DNA of 64,000 nt from Marivivens donghaensis (GTDB lineage Bacteria; Pseudomonadota; Alphaproteobacteria; Rhodobacterales; Rhodobacteraceae): NCBI RefSeq assembly GCF_011806565.1, contig NZ_JAATOP010000010.1, forward strand, positions 47,895-111,894, given 5' to 3'. Shown piece by piece: positions 1-9,963 of the stretch (position 1 is its first letter; each line of letters opens with the position of its first letter). Below the pieces are notes generated by a model. The model was given only the letters and a program-made list of their open reading frames with translations, was not told the origin of the DNA and ran no database searches. A program made the position numbers and the translations under genes.

Positions 1-656
1 ATGCCGGTAGCCTTTGCGATGACATCGGTGATTGTGCCAAGCACGTCGGATGATTTACGGGCAGGGGCCATGAGGCCCGCGATCCCCAGACTGTCGACAA
101 GCGCCGAGAAACGTTCATTTTGCGGCTCCCACAGGTCGGTGTGACAGCCAAGACTGGTGACGTCGGTCGCCAGCTCTCCGGTAAGGCGATAGCCCCAGTA
201 TTGCGGGTAAGTGACGATCGCTTTGACCTGATTGCGCAGGTCGGGGTGCGCATCGAACAGCCAATGCAACTGAGCGCCGACGTTGAGACCGAGCGGCAAC
301 CTCGGCGAGCCGGTGGCATCGAAAGACGGCCTCAGCGCGTCATAGCCGTCGGCGCTATCTGGCCCGCTAAATTCGTAGTCCAGCATGGGCAGCGCAGCAC
401 CGTCGTGATCGATCAGAGTAGCAGACGCCCCGTGCGTCGTGATGCTGATCGCGTCGATGCCGTAGGCGGTCTGAAACTCGGCCAAAACCTCCATAAAGAA
501 GGCGAAATGACCATCCAGATCGAAGTGCGGGTAGGGACCGTCCGTCAGCACCACGTTGGGCCGCGTCCGCACAGCGATTTCTTCCAAAGTCGCGGCATCG
601 ACCAGCGCCAGCTTGGCGTTGGTCTTGCCGACGTCGATAACGGCGATGTGCTTCAT
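1..656 (-). CDS. rhaK: Rhamnulokinase-type FGGY sugar kinase (C-terminus outside window)
   Basis: ATP-dependent sugar kinase that phosphorylates the keto sugar made from L-rhamnose before aldol cleavage. The N-terminus reads [20 protein letters not shown], the phosphate-binding start of the FGGY/hexokinase fold, followed by [16 protein letters not shown], the usual second strand-turn motif. About 218 residues are visible and the gene continues past the left edge. Its ATG overlaps the stop of the mutarotase gene (ATGA), so it is the last visible gene of the rha transport operon. In the Rhizobium leguminosarum operon of the same order the last gene is RhaK, which is needed for both transport and phosphorylation; that role here is inferred. 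Confidence 0.85.
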   Translation of the reverse strand, partial: MKHIAVIDVGKTNAKLALVDAATLEEIAVRTRPNVVLTDGPYPHFDLDGHFAFFMEVLAEFQTAYGIDAISITTHGASATLIDHDGAALPMLDYEFSGPDSADGYDALRPSFDATGSPRLPLGLNVGAQLHWLFDAHPDLRNQVKAIVTYPQYWGYRLTGELATDVTSLGCHTDLWEPQNERFSALVDSLGIAGLMAPARKSSDVLGTITDVIAKATG

Positions 657-967
657 GGCATGTGGAACACGTTCGTCAGCGGGGTCGCGACGGGTTCGTT
701 GTTCGGGTGCGTTTCCATGATGTCGGCCATATGCGCCCACCATTTCTGCATCACAGGATGCTTCGGCAGATCCTCCATGCCGTGATCGTCCGTTCGCCAG
801 AGGACACCGAAGAGGATCCCCGTCTCCTCGTCCAGATGGATCGAGTAATCCGATATGCCCGCGTCTTTCAACAGCGCGACCAGTTCGGGCCAGATCTCGT
901 CATGGCGGCGCTTGTATTCTCCGAGCTGCCCGTCGTGCAGCTTCATTTTGAAGGCATATTTCTGCAT
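653..967 (-). CDS. rhaU: L-rhamnose mutarotase
   Basis: Interconverts the alpha and beta anomers of L-rhamnose in the cytoplasm. The 104-residue protein matches the usual family length and shows the typical start [20 protein letters not shown] and the conserved [16 protein letters not shown] segment near the C-terminus. A start four codons further upstream is open, but the ATG at 967 has a GGAGG five to six bases ahead of it and overlaps the upstream stop as TGATG. The gene sits between the second permease and the kinase, the position of rhaU in rhizobia (rhaM in E. coli). Confidence 0.9.
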   Translation of the reverse strand: MQKYAFKMKLHDGQLGEYKRRHDEIWPELVALLKDAGISDYSIHLDEETGILFGVLWRTDDHGMEDLPKHPVMQKWWAHMADIMETHPNNEPVATPLTNVFHMP

Positions 968-1950
968 CACTTCCTCCACATCGCCCAGAGGCGCGGCAGG
1001 GCGATTACGCCGATCAGCAGCGCACCGATGAAGATCGACATCACGATACCCGGCACGTTCAGCAGGCCAAGGCCGAAGGTCACGAGGCCCATGACGAAGG
1101 CTGCGATGACGACGCCCGGAATGGAGCCCGAACCGCCTAAGATGTTGACACCGCCGAGGACGACCATCGTGACGACCTCAAGCTCCATGCCAAGCCCGAT
1201 GGACGGGCGGGTGGAGCCGAGGCGCGAGGTCAGGCAGACCGCTGCGACGCCTGACATCAGGCCGGTGAGCATGAACAGGATGAACTTCACACGGCCCACG
1301 CGGATGCCCGAAAACAGCGCGCCCGTGGCGTTGTTGCCGATGGCGTAGACCGCGCGCCCGAAGTTGGTTTTGTGCAGCAGGATGCCATAGATCACGGCGA
1401 GCACGAGGAAGAGCACGAACTCGAAACTAATGACCCACCAGACGTAGCCCTGACCGAAGAAGGCGAAATCGCGCGGGTAGCCGCGGTAGGCTTGGTCGCC
1501 GAGGACGATGTAGCTGATGCCGCGGAACAGGCTCATGGTACCGATAGTCACCACGATCGATGGTAGGCCCATGACCGTCACGAGGACCGCGTTGAACGCG
1601 CCGCAAGCGGTGCCGACGGCGAGGCCGGTGAGCACGATGGTCAGCGTGGATACATCGAACTGCGCCACAGCCCCCATCGCGGTCGACGCCAGCGCGATGA
1701 TCGACGCGACCGAGAGGTCGATCTCGCCCGCGATGATCAATAGAGCCATCGCAAATGCGATCATCGCCTTTTCGGTGAAGTTGAACGTCGCGTCCGACAG
1801 GTTCCAAGCGTTCAGGAAGTACGGCGAGGCGAACGAGTTCGCGATGAAAATCCCGATGGCGACGGCGAGCAGCAGCGTCTCCCAGCTTTTCAGGTTCTTC
1901 TGGAGCGGGGACTGGAGGCGGTCGGGAATGATGCGGTCGGTATGGCTCAT
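967..1950 (-). CDS. rhaQ: Rhamnose ABC transporter permease
   Basis: Membrane subunit of a CUT2 (ribose/rhamnose family) ABC importer. The 327-residue protein has about nine hydrophobic segments and the CUT2 permease block [20 protein letters not shown] in its first third, with the [20 protein letters not shown] loop near the end. It overlaps rhaP by four bases at its start and rhaU by one base at its end, so translation is coupled. The family is certain; rhamnose specificity comes from the neighbouring catabolic genes. Confidence 0.88.
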   Translation of the reverse strand: MSHTDRIIPDRLQSPLQKNLKSWETLLLAVAIGIFIANSFASPYFLNAWNLSDATFNFTEKAMIAFAMALLIIAGEIDLSVASIIALASTAMGAVAQFDVSTLTIVLTGLAVGTACGAFNAVLVTVMGLPSIVVTIGTMSLFRGISYIVLGDQAYRGYPRDFAFFGQGYVWWVISFEFVLFLVLAVIYGILLHKTNFGRAVYAIGNNATGALFSGIRVGRVKFILFMLTGLMSGVAAVCLTSRLGSTRPSIGLGMELEVVTMVVLGGVNILGGSGSIPGVVIAAFVMGLVTFGLGLLNVPGIVMSIFIGALLIGVIALPRLWAMWRK

Positions 1951-2924
1951 TGCGCGGCCTCCGCTTTCTTGAGGATGATGCGGCCTTTGGTGCGGCCAGC
2001 GCGGGTGTTGACGGCGATGGCGATGATGATCGCGCTACCCGAGATGGCCATTTGCCAGAACGGGCTGACGTTGATGACGGGCAGGGCGTTCTTGATCACG
2101 CCAAGGAACAGCGCGCCGAGGACCGCTCCGCCGATGGACCCGATCCCGCCCGAGATCGCGATGCCTCCGATCACACAGGCGGCGACCACGTCGAGCTCGA
2201 ACCCCAGCGCGATATCCACGTAAGCGACCGCGTAGCGCGACACCCAGAGGTAGCCGACGAGGCCAGCAAGCGCGCCCGAAAAGGTGAAGGCCCAGAACTG
2301 GGTCTTGCCCACGTCGATGCCCGTATAGACCGCCGCATGAGGGTTGCCGCCGACAGCGTAGAATGCGCGGCCCAGTGTGGTGCGGGTCATGATGACAAAG
2401 AAGACAATGGTCAGGATGATCGCGATCCACGACAGCATCGGCAGTCCGAGCAGAACGGCGCGGGGGAATGCCTTGAACGCGCCGGACATTTCATGACTGT
2501 TGACCCATTTCCCGTCTGAAATCAGGAAGATAATGCCGCGATAGATGGTCATCGTGCCGAGCGTCACCACGATGGGCGGGATGTCCAGCTTCCACACCAG
2601 CACGCCGTTGAACATGCCGAGCAAAGCGCCAAGCGCGATAGCGACGATCAGGATGACGACCACCGGCGTTCCGGGCGCTGCGACGTTGATCATCGCGCAG
2701 ACCATCCCCGTCAGCGCGAGGTTCGCCGCCACCGACAGGTCGATACACTTGGTCAGGATCACGATCATCTGGCCGATCGCCAGCAGGATCAGCGGCGAGG
2801 TGTCATTGAACACGGCGGCGAGGTTCGATGGCGCGACAAACGCGGGGAAACGGGTCGCGATGAGGATCACCAGAACGACAATCGCGCCTGTCAGGATCAT
2901 CTCGCGGGATTTGAGGATGCTCAT
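1947..2924 (-). CDS. rhaP: Rhamnose ABC transporter permease
   Basis: Second membrane subunit of the CUT2 importer, 325 residues, similar in plan to its downstream neighbour, with the signature TKCIDLSVAANLALTGMV near residue 60 and GGIAISGGIGSIGGAVLGA near residue 250. Two different permeases presumably form a heterodimer. It begins directly after the rhaT stop codon and its own stop overlaps the rhaQ start (ATGA), typical of a single stoichiometric complex. Confidence 0.88.
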   Translation of the reverse strand: MSILKSREMILTGAIVVLVILIATRFPAFVAPSNLAAVFNDTSPLILLAIGQMIVILTKCIDLSVAANLALTGMVCAMINVAAPGTPVVVILIVAIALGALLGMFNGVLVWKLDIPPIVVTLGTMTIYRGIIFLISDGKWVNSHEMSGAFKAFPRAVLLGLPMLSWIAIILTIVFFVIMTRTTLGRAFYAVGGNPHAAVYTGIDVGKTQFWAFTFSGALAGLVGYLWVSRYAVAYVDIALGFELDVVAACVIGGIAISGGIGSIGGAVLGALFLGVIKNALPVINVSPFWQMAISGSAIIIAIAVNTRAGRTKGRIILKKAEAAQ

Positions 2925-4439
2925 TTATGCCTCCGCGATGCCCGCAGCGTGGCGGACCAGAGTTTCGGGGGTCATGTCATCGCCGCTGACTTCTGCAACG
3001 ATCTTGCCTTCGCGCATGACGATCACGCGGTCGGACATGCCGAGGACTTCGGGGATTTCGGAACTGACCATGATGACGGCGAGGCCCTGCGCGGCAAGTT
3101 CGGCCATAAAGTCGTGGACGGCAGCTTTCGAGCCGATGTCGATGCCCTTGGTCGGCTCATCAAGGATGATGACCTTCGGCTTCGTCGCCAGCCATTTCGC
3201 GATGACAACTTTCTGCTGGTTGCCGCCCGACAGATTGCCGACAGGCGTATCGAGCGATGCCGCCCGCAGGTCGAGGCGCTGGGTGTATTCGCGGGCGAGG
3301 GCGAATTCCTCGGCCAGCCGGATGAACCCGTCCTTCGACGTGCGTTTCAGCGAGGCGAGCGACACGTTCTGGAAAATCGGCATGGGGCGGATCGCGCCTT
3401 GCAGGCCGCGGTCCTCGGGCACGTAGACGATACCCGCCTCGACCGCCGCAGCAGGAGACCGGATGACCGTGATCTGTTCGTCAATTTTGGTCACGCCCTT
3501 GGACGGTTTGGTGATGCCGAAGAGCGATTGCATAAACTCTGACCGGCCCGCACCGACAAGGCCATAAAACCCAAGGATTTCGCCACGATGCAGGGTGAAG
3601 TTGATGCCCTCGAACTCCGTCGGATGGTCGTAACCGACGACCTGAAGAACCTCGGTCCCCAAGAGCGGCTCGCGTTTCGGGAACACCTGATCGACGGAAC
3701 GGCCGACCATCATCTGGACCAGCTCGCCTTCGCTAATTTCCGAAATCAAGCCGTCCGCCACGAACTGCCCGTCGCGGAACACGGTGTAGCGGTCGGCGAT
3801 GCGGAAGATCTCGTCGAACTTGTGGCTGATAAACAGGATCGCCTTGCCCTGCGCCTTGAGCTTATCCACCAGCTCGTACAGTTCGTGGATTTCCTTGTGC
3901 GACAGCGAAGCGGTCGGCTCGTCCATGATTACGACCTGCGCATCGATGGACAGCGCGCGTGAAATGGCGACGAGGTGCTTGGACGCGATGCCGAGGTCGC
4001 GCAAACGAGCCTGCGGGTCGATCTCGGCCCCGATGCCCCGCAGGATTTCGGCGGCCTTGCGGGTCTGGGTGCGGGTGTCGATCAGGCCCCATTTGGTCTT
4101 GGGCGCGTGACCGAGAAAGATGTTTTCTGCTACGGTGAGGTCGTCGAACAGCACCGTTTCTTGGTGGATGGCCGTGATACCGTGCGCCGCCGCGTCCTGC
4201 GCGGTCGGGAAATTCACTTCGGTGTCGCCGACATAGATCGCGCCGCCGTCGGGCTGGTAAATGCCCGTCAGGATCTTCACGAGCGTCGACTTGCCTGCGC
4301 CGTTTTCGCCGACAAGCGCAGTCACCTGACCCGGATAGAGGCCCAGCTGCACGTTATCGAGCGCTTTGACGCCCGGAAATGTCTTGGTGATCCGGTCGAG
4401 CCTGAGAGCGGGCCCGTCCGACTGATGAAGAGATTGCAT
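2925..4439 (-). CDS. rhaT: Rhamnose ABC transporter ATP-binding protein (double ATPase)
   Basis: Energises the rhamnose importer. The 504-residue protein has two ABC domains in tandem, as in RbsA-type ATPases. The N-half has Walker A GENGAGKST, Walker B VVIMDEPTAS and switch ISHKFDEI; the C-half has a degenerate Walker A (GLVGAGRSE) but an intact signature LSGGNQQKV and Walker B VIILDEPTKG. This asymmetry is normal for CUT2 transporters. A GGGGG sequence four bases before the ATG supports the start. A strong hairpin separates it from rhaS, which probably lowers its expression relative to the binding protein. Confidence 0.9.
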   Translation of the reverse strand: MQSLHQSDGPALRLDRITKTFPGVKALDNVQLGLYPGQVTALVGENGAGKSTLVKILTGIYQPDGGAIYVGDTEVNFPTAQDAAAHGITAIHQETVLFDDLTVAENIFLGHAPKTKWGLIDTRTQTRKAAEILRGIGAEIDPQARLRDLGIASKHLVAISRALSIDAQVVIMDEPTASLSHKEIHELYELVDKLKAQGKAILFISHKFDEIFRIADRYTVFRDGQFVADGLISEISEGELVQMMVGRSVDQVFPKREPLLGTEVLQVVGYDHPTEFEGINFTLHRGEILGFYGLVGAGRSEFMQSLFGITKPSKGVTKIDEQITVIRSPAAAVEAGIVYVPEDRGLQGAIRPMPIFQNVSLASLKRTSKDGFIRLAEEFALAREYTQRLDLRAASLDTPVGNLSGGNQQKVVIAKWLATKPKVIILDEPTKGIDIGSKAAVHDFMAELAAQGLAVIMVSSEIPEVLGMSDRVIVMREGKIVAEVSGDDMTPETLVRHAAGIAEA

Positions 4440-4455
4440 AAAACCCCCGAAAAGA

Positions 4456-4487
4456 AGACCGGCGCGCGGTCTGACGCGCGCCGGTCT
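4456..4487 (-). promoter_or_regulatory. rhaS-rhaT intercistronic hairpin
   Basis: A perfect 12-bp inverted repeat (AGACCGGCGCGC and its complement) with an 8-base loop fills the gap between rhaS and rhaT. There is no U-tract, so it more likely stabilises the rhaS end of the mRNA or attenuates readthrough than terminates fully. Such hairpins are common after periplasmic binding protein genes. Confidence 0.7.
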
Positions 4488-4496
4488 GTGGGATGC

Positions 4497-5489
4497 TTAG
4501 AAAATGTTGACGAAGTCGGCGATGTTCGATGCGTCGTAGACGAACGGATCGGCCATGGCGCCCGAGTTAGTGTCGTCGAGGGTCACTTCGCCCATGCGGC
4601 CCATCGGGATCGATGCACCCGGCTCTGCGGTGGCTTCACCGGTTGCCAGTGCGTGCGCGATCATGGTTGCCGAGTAACCGAGGTCGATCGGGTTCCAGAT
4701 GGCGAACGACTGCGATGCGCCGGACTCGATCGCGCCAGCCATTTCCGACGGCAGGCCCAGACCGGTGACGTTGATCTCGCCCGCCTTGCCAGCGTCCGCG
4801 ACAGCCTGAGCGGCAGCCACGATACCAACCGAGGTCGGCGCGATGATGGCGTCGAGGTCCGGATAGGACTGCATCAGGCCCTGCGCTTCGCGGTAGGACT
4901 TGTCGGCGAGGTCGTCACCATAAACGGTCGCGACGACTTCGATTCCGGGGTAGTTGCCCATCACCTTGTTCATCTCTTCGATCCAGATGTTCTGGTTCGT
5001 CGCGGTGGCCGATGCCGAGAGAACGGCGACCTGACCGCCTTCGGGCAGGTGGTCGGCGGCCAGCTTGATGATCATGTTACCGATCAGCGGGTTCGACGAC
5101 GGGTTCAGGTGCATCTGGCGGCCTTCTTCGGCAACGCCCGAGTCCCACGAGATGACGGTGATGCCGCGCTGCATGGCGCGGGCGAGGGCAGGCGCGACCG
5201 CGTCAGGGTCGTTGGCCGAAATCGCGATGGCGTCGACGCCCTGCGCGATAAGAGAGTTGATCACTTCGATCTGACCTTCAGCGGTGGTGTCGGTCGGACC
5301 GGTGTAGATGATTTCGACGTCGCCAAGCTCTGCGGCGGCCTCTTCGGCACCTTTGGCGGCAGCTTCGAAGAAGCCGATACCCAGTGCTTTCACGACCAGA
5401 GCGATGCGCATGTCCTCGGCCTGAGCGGCCGAGCCGGTAAACGCAGCGGCGATCGCTGCGGTCGACAAGATCTTCTTCATTACACTCAT
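4497..5489 (-). CDS. rhaS: Rhamnose ABC transporter periplasmic binding protein
   Basis: Captures rhamnose in the periplasm for the RhaPQT importer. The 330-residue protein starts with a Sec signal peptide (MSVMKKILSTAAIAAAFTGS, cleavage after AQA), followed by a ribose-binding-protein-like fold (MRIALVVKALGIGFFEAAAK; the hinge segment DAIAISANDPDAVAPAL). The ATG at 5489 has GGGAGG five bases upstream and gives a clean signal peptide; a start seven codons earlier would put charged residues in front. It is the first structural gene after rhaR. Confidence 0.9.
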   Translation of the reverse strand: MSVMKKILSTAAIAAAFTGSAAQAEDMRIALVVKALGIGFFEAAAKGAEEAAAELGDVEIIYTGPTDTTAEGQIEVINSLIAQGVDAIAISANDPDAVAPALARAMQRGITVISWDSGVAEEGRQMHLNPSSNPLIGNMIIKLAADHLPEGGQVAVLSASATATNQNIWIEEMNKVMGNYPGIEVVATVYGDDLADKSYREAQGLMQSYPDLDAIIAPTSVGIVAAAQAVADAGKAGEINVTGLGLPSEMAGAIESGASQSFAIWNPIDLGYSATMIAHALATGEATAEPGASIPMGRMGEVTLDDTNSGAMADPFVYDASNIADFVNIF

Positions 5490-5519
5490 GATTTCCTCCC
5501 TAAAGTGCAACTGGCGGAT

Positions 5520-6323
5520 TTAAGTTACCGCCTCCTTCGCTTCCGCGCCCTCAACTGGGGCTACGATGAGCTTGACCTCCGCTGCTTCGAGCATGGCGGC
5601 CGTTTTGTCCGTGATCCCTTCATCGGTGATCACGATATCGATCCGGTCGAGACCGCACAGAACGAGGCTGCTGCGGTGCTCGAATTTCGAACTGTCGACC
5701 AGAACGACGAGTTCGTCGGCCTGTCCGATCAGTTTCTGTTCGGCCTGGATCAGAAGCGGGTCTGCCTCCATCAGACCCAGCGGGCCGATACCTTGCGCCC
5801 CCATGAACATGCGGCGCGCGTAGAAATTGCGCGTCACGTCGTTCTCGAACGGGGAGAGCACGATGTTCTGTTCGCGGTAGATGACACCGCCCGACAGCAT
5901 GATCGTGTTCTTGGAGTTCTTCAGCAGATGCGCCGCGATGGGGAACGAGTTGGTGAACACCTGCATCCGCTTGGACGCGAGCGGGTGGACCATCTGGAAC
6001 GTCGTCGTGCCGCCGTTGATGATGATGGGATCGCCATCCTCGCACAATTCGACGGCAGCGCGTGCGACTGCTTGTTTCTGCTTGATGTTGATCGTTTCGT
6101 TGATTGAAAACGGACGGCCGGCCAACCCGACCACTTGCGGCGGGGTCAGAGCCTCGGCACCGCCACGCACGCGGCGCAGCTTCTTGCGCTCATGAAGCGT
6201 GCCGATATCCCTGCGAATAGTGGCTTCCGAGGCTCCGGTCAGGCCACATAGGTCAATCACCGTCACGACCGGCCGGTCCTGAACAGCGGATAGAATGACC
6301 CTATGACGCTCGGTTTCGTGCAT
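5520..6323 (-). CDS. rhaR: DeoR-family repressor of rhamnose genes
   Basis: Transcription regulator, 267 residues. An N-terminal DeoR helix-turn-helix contains the family pattern SEATIRRDIGTLHERKKLRRVRGGA, with the two halves given here as SEATIRRDIG and KLRRVRGGA. A C-terminal sugar-phosphate sensing domain follows (INGGTTTFQMVHPL; VVLVDSSKFEHRS). The ATG at 6323 has GGGAG six bases upstream and fits the family N-terminus MHETERHRVIL. It lies head to head with rhaD across a promoter region that holds an inverted repeat, so it probably controls both directions. Confidence 0.88.
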   Translation of the reverse strand: MHETERHRVILSAVQDRPVVTVIDLCGLTGASEATIRRDIGTLHERKKLRRVRGGAEALTPPQVVGLAGRPFSINETINIKQKQAVARAAVELCEDGDPIIINGGTTTFQMVHPLASKRMQVFTNSFPIAAHLLKNSKNTIMLSGGVIYREQNIVLSPFENDVTRNFYARRMFMGAQGIGPLGLMEADPLLIQAEQKLIGQADELVVLVDSSKFEHRSSLVLCGLDRIDIVITDEGITDKTAAMLEAAEVKLIVAPVEGAEAKEAVT

Positions 6324-6410
6324 TGAATACTCCCTTGGAATGAGATGTTGCGAGAGAATCCGCCAATCTGTCAATCACAAAAAGTCAAAAACAATCATGC
6401 TGCACATGCA

Positions 6411-6430
6411 AACGATCATTTATGATTGTT
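6411..6430. promoter_or_regulatory. Probable RhaR operator between rhaR and rhaD
   Basis: The divergent region carries AACGATCATTTATGATTGTT, a 20-base inverted repeat with one mismatch. Extra half sites flank it: ACAATCAT just upstream and TATGATTG directly downstream. Its position between the repressor gene and both operons makes it the natural RhaR target; binding is inferred. Confidence 0.6.
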
Positions 6431-6510
6431 TATGATTGACATTGCGCCGCACCCCCGACAGTTTTGCATCAAAGGGTATTATCGCGTTTTGCGCGCGAAG
6501 GGAGGATATG

Positions 6511-8613
6511 ATGTCGAATTCCGGTGCAGATCAGCGCCTTGTTAACGGGTGGGACGACGCAAAAGCCGCCAGCATGAGCGAGTCGGAAAAGCTGCTTTAC
6601 CGCTCGAACCTGCTCGGTTCTGACAAGCGGATCACCAATTACGGGGGCGGCAACACCTCGGCCAAGGTCATGGAGAAAGATCCGCTGACCGGTGAGGAGG
6701 TCGAGGTTCTCTGGGTCAAAGGCTCGGGCGGTGACGTCGGTTCGATCAAGATGGACGGTTTCGCCACGCTCTACATGGACAAACTCCGCGCGCTTAAAGG
6801 CATCTATCGCGGGGTGGAGTTCGAGGACGAAATGGTCGGCTACCTGCCGCACTGCACTTGGAACCTGAACCCGCGCGCCGCGTCGATTGATACCCCCCTT
6901 CATGCCTACGTTCCGCGCAAGCACGTCGATCACATGCACCCCGACGCGATCATCGCTATTGCTGCGTCGAAGAATTCCAAGGAACTGACGCAAGAGATCT
7001 TCGGCTCCGACATCGGCTGGTTGCCGTGGAAAAAACCGGGTTATGAACTGGGTCTTTGGCTGGAAAAGTTCTGTCTGGAGAACCCCGATGCAAAGGGCGT
7101 CGTGCTGGAATCGCATGGCCTGTTCACCTGGGATGACGATGCGAAGGCGTGTTATGAGTTGACGCTGGAAATCATCCAGAAAGCGATGGACTGGTTCGCG
7201 GCCAAGACCGAAGGGCAGGCGGCATTCGGCGGCGCGGTTCACACCTCTCTTGATGGTGACGCCCGTCGCGCTGTCGCGGCCCGCCTGATGCCTGCGATCC
7301 GCGGCATGGTCTCGGGCGCGCAGCACATGGTCGGACATTTCGACGATCAGGATGCCGTACTTGAGTTCGTCAATTCCAAGAATATGGAGCCGCTTGCCGC
7401 GCTCGGCACCTCGTGCCCCGACCACTTCCTGCGCACAAAAATCCGTCCGCTGGTCGTTGCTTTCGATCCCGCGAAGAACAACGTGGACGAGGTGCTGGAA
7501 GGGCTGCCCGCGCAGGTCGCAGCCTACCGCGATGACTACGCAGCCTACTACAACCGCTGCAAAAAAGATAACTCGCCCGCGCTGCGCGATCCCAACGCCG
7601 TGGTCTATCTGGTCCCCGGTGTCGGCATGATTACCTTCGCCAAGGACAAGGCCACGGCGCGGATCTCGGGCGAGTTCTACGTCAACGCGATCAACGTGAT
7701 GCGCGGTTCGTCGGCGGTGTCGGAATACTGCGGCCTGCCCGAACAGGAAGCTTTCGACATCGAATACTGGCTGCTCGAAGAGGCGAAACTCCAGCGGATG
7801 CCGAAGCCGAAATCCATGGCGGGCCGCGTCGCGCTGATCACGGGCGGGGCTGGCGGCATCGGTGCGGCGACCGCGCATCGCTACCTGACCGAAGGCGCCT
7901 GCGTCATGCTGGCCGACATCAACGCAGGCTCGCTCGAAGAAGTCCGCGCAGGTTTCGCCAAGCAGTTCGGCGCGGACGTCGTGCGCACAGTCGAAATGAA
8001 CGTGACCGACGAGCAGGCGATCATCGACGCTTACGCCTATACCGCTGTCGAATTCGGCGGGGTCGATGTCCTCGTGTCGAACGCGGGCATCGCGTCCTCG
8101 GCGCCGATCGAGAAAACGACGCTCGACCTGTGGAACAAGAACATGGACATCCTGTCCACAGGCTACTTCCTCGTGAGCCGCGAAGCGTTCAAAGTCATGC
8201 GCCAGCAGAGCATCGGCGGTTCTATCGTGTTCGTTGCCTCGAAAAACGGCCTCGCCGCATCGCCGAACGCATCGGCCTATTGCACCGCAAAGGCCGCTGA
8301 AATCCATCTCGCCCGCTGCCTCGCGCTGGAAGGCGCAGAGGCGGGTATCCGCGTCAATGTGGTGAACCCCGATGCCGTACTGCGCGGCTCGAAAATCTGG
8401 GAAGGCGAGTGGCTGGAACAGCGCGCTGGCACCTACGGCACCGACAAGGAAGGGCTGGAGGAGATGTACCGCAACCGCTCCATGCTGAAGCGTTCGGTCC
8501 TGCCCGAAGATATCGCGGAAGCCGCCTATTTCCTCGCGTCCGAAGCTTCGGCAAAGTCGACGGGCAATATCATCAATGTCGATGCTGGCAACGTCCAAGC
8601 GTTCACGCGGTAA
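6511..8613 (+). CDS. rhaD: Bifunctional rhamnulose-1-phosphate aldolase / lactaldehyde dehydrogenase
   Basis: Fusion enzyme of L-rhamnose catabolism, 700 residues. Residues 1 to about 420 are a class II aldolase domain with the metal-binding HVDHMHPD motif and a second site at ESHGLF. From about residue 430 a short-chain dehydrogenase begins with TGGAGGIG for NAD binding and ends with the catalytic pair in SAYCTAK. Known homologues cleave rhamnulose-1-phosphate to dihydroxyacetone phosphate and lactaldehyde and oxidise the latter. Of the tandem ATGs, the second (6511) has GGAGG five bases upstream. It is divergent from rhaR and followed closely by rhaI. Confidence 0.9.
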   Translation: MSNSGADQRLVNGWDDAKAASMSESEKLLYRSNLLGSDKRITNYGGGNTSAKVMEKDPLTGEEVEVLWVKGSGGDVGSIKMDGFATLYMDKLRALKGIYRGVEFEDEMVGYLPHCTWNLNPRAASIDTPLHAYVPRKHVDHMHPDAIIAIAASKNSKELTQEIFGSDIGWLPWKKPGYELGLWLEKFCLENPDAKGVVLESHGLFTWDDDAKACYELTLEIIQKAMDWFAAKTEGQAAFGGAVHTSLDGDARRAVAARLMPAIRGMVSGAQHMVGHFDDQDAVLEFVNSKNMEPLAALGTSCPDHFLRTKIRPLVVAFDPAKNNVDEVLEGLPAQVAAYRDDYAAYYNRCKKDNSPALRDPNAVVYLVPGVGMITFAKDKATARISGEFYVNAINVMRGSSAVSEYCGLPEQEAFDIEYWLLEEAKLQRMPKPKSMAGRVALITGGAGGIGAATAHRYLTEGACVMLADINAGSLEEVRAGFAKQFGADVVRTVEMNVTDEQAIIDAYAYTAVEFGGVDVLVSNAGIASSAPIEKTTLDLWNKNMDILSTGYFLVSREAFKVMRQQSIGGSIVFVASKNGLAASPNASAYCTAKAAEIHLARCLALEGAEAGIRVNVVNPDAVLRGSKIWEGEWLEQRAGTYGTDKEGLEEMYRNRSMLKRSVLPEDIAEAAYFLASEASAKSTGNIINVDAGNVQAFTR

Positions 8614-8622
8614 GGTGCTGTT

Positions 8623-9888
8623 ATGAAAACTGTTATTCAGAACGAAAACGAAAAACGCATTGCCGATCTTCAGCGTGATTACGATGCGCTGGGTGAGCAG
8701 CTTGACCGCCGCAGTATCGACATCGCGGCCATCAAGGACCGTGCGAAGGGCTTCGGCGTCGCGGTCCCGTCGTGGGGTACCGGCACGGGCGGCACCCGTT
8801 TTGCGCGCTTCCCCGGAAAGGGAGAGCCACGCGATATCTTCGACAAGCTCGACGATTGCGGCGTGATCCACGGGCTGACGGACGCGACGCCCAAGGTCTC
8901 GCTCCATATCCCGTGGGACAAGGCCGATCCGGCAGAGATGAAGGCGAAGGCCGCCGAGTACGGCCTCGGGTTCGATGCCATGAACTCGAACACGTTTCAG
9001 GATCAGCCCGATCAGGCGCATTCCTACAAGTTCGGCTCGCTCAGCCATGTGGACGGCGCGACCCGCCAGCAGGCCATCGACCACAATATCGAGTGTATCG
9101 AGATCGGCCAGAAGCTCGGTTCCACCGCGCTGACGGTGTGGATCGGGGATGGCGCGAACTTCCCAGGACAGACGCATATGGGTCGCCAGTTCGACCGCTA
9201 CATGCAGTCGATGTCCGCCATCTATGACAAGCTGCCTGACGACTGGCAGATTTTCAGCGAGCACAAAATCTACGAGCCCGCGTTCTATTCGACCGTGGTT
9301 CAGGACTGGGGCACATCGCTGATGATCGCGCAGGAGCTGGGCGAGAAGGCCAAGTGCCTCGTCGACCTTGGCCACCATGCGCCGAACGTGAACATCGAGA
9401 TGATCGTCTCGCGCCTCATCCGCGCGGGCAAGCTGGGCGGCTTCCACTTCAACGACTCCAAATACGGGGACGACGATCTGGATAGCGGCACCATCGAGCC
9501 GTACCGTCTGTTCCTCGTCTGGAACGAACTGGTGGATGCCGAAAGCCCCGATCTGAACCTCGCGCATATGATCGACCAGTCGCACAACGTGACCGATCCC
9601 ATCGAGAGCCTGATGATCTCGGCCATCGAAATCCAGCGCGCCTATGTGCAGGCGTCCATCGTCGACCGCGAGGCTCTGGGTGGCTATCAGGCGGATAACG
9701 ATGCGCTCATGGCCTCTGCCACGCTGCGCCGCGCATTCCGCACGGATGTCGAACCGATCCTGCAAATGGCGCGCTTCGAGGCCGGAGCCGCGATTGATCC
9801 CGTCATGACCTACCGCGCATCTGGCTACCGCGCCAAGGTCGGCGCAGAGCGTCCCGAAGTGAGCGGGGCAGGCGGCGGCATCGTCTGA
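8623..9888 (+). CDS. rhaI: L-rhamnose isomerase (rhizobial type)
   Basis: Metal-dependent aldose-ketose isomerase converting L-rhamnose to L-rhamnulose, 421 residues. It resembles the rhizobial RhaI family rather than E. coli RhaA: a TIM barrel with metal ligands in LVDLGHHAPNVNIEM and GGFHFNDSKYGDDDLDSG. It lies nine bases after rhaD with only a weak ribosome site (AAGGTG), suggesting translational coupling. A strong terminator follows its stop codon. Confidence 0.88.
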   Translation: MKTVIQNENEKRIADLQRDYDALGEQLDRRSIDIAAIKDRAKGFGVAVPSWGTGTGGTRFARFPGKGEPRDIFDKLDDCGVIHGLTDATPKVSLHIPWDKADPAEMKAKAAEYGLGFDAMNSNTFQDQPDQAHSYKFGSLSHVDGATRQQAIDHNIECIEIGQKLGSTALTVWIGDGANFPGQTHMGRQFDRYMQSMSAIYDKLPDDWQIFSEHKIYEPAFYSTVVQDWGTSLMIAQELGEKAKCLVDLGHHAPNVNIEMIVSRLIRAGKLGGFHFNDSKYGDDDLDSGTIEPYRLFLVWNELVDAESPDLNLAHMIDQSHNVTDPIESLMISAIEIQRAYVQASIVDREALGGYQADNDALMASATLRRAFRTDVEPILQMARFEAGAAIDPVMTYRASGYRAKVGAERPEVSGAGGGIV

Positions 9889-9910
9889 TCGGCGTTCCAG
9901 ACCGCAAAAG

Positions 9911-9945
9911 CGCCCTCTGCCGAAAGGCGGAGGGCGTTTGCTTTT
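9911..9945 (+). terminator. Rho-independent terminator after rhaDI
   Basis: An 11-bp stem (CGCCCTCTGCC with GGCGGAGGGCG, one G-U pair) closes a GAAA tetraloop and is followed by TTTGCTTTT. It sits 23 bases after the rhaI stop codon. Confidence 0.85.
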
Positions 9946-9963
9946 GCCTGATCGAAGCCGAGG

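Noticed and set aside
3975..6107. Long plus-strand open frame opposite rhaT, rhaS and rhaR
   Set aside because: Covers three well-supported genes on the other strand and has shadow-like composition.
6469..9765. Very long open frame on the minus strand, opposite rhaD and rhaI (about 1,100 codons)
   Set aside because: It is a high-GC antisense shadow: rich in Arg, His, Asp and Val with no domain, and rhaD/rhaI on the other strand have clear family motifs.
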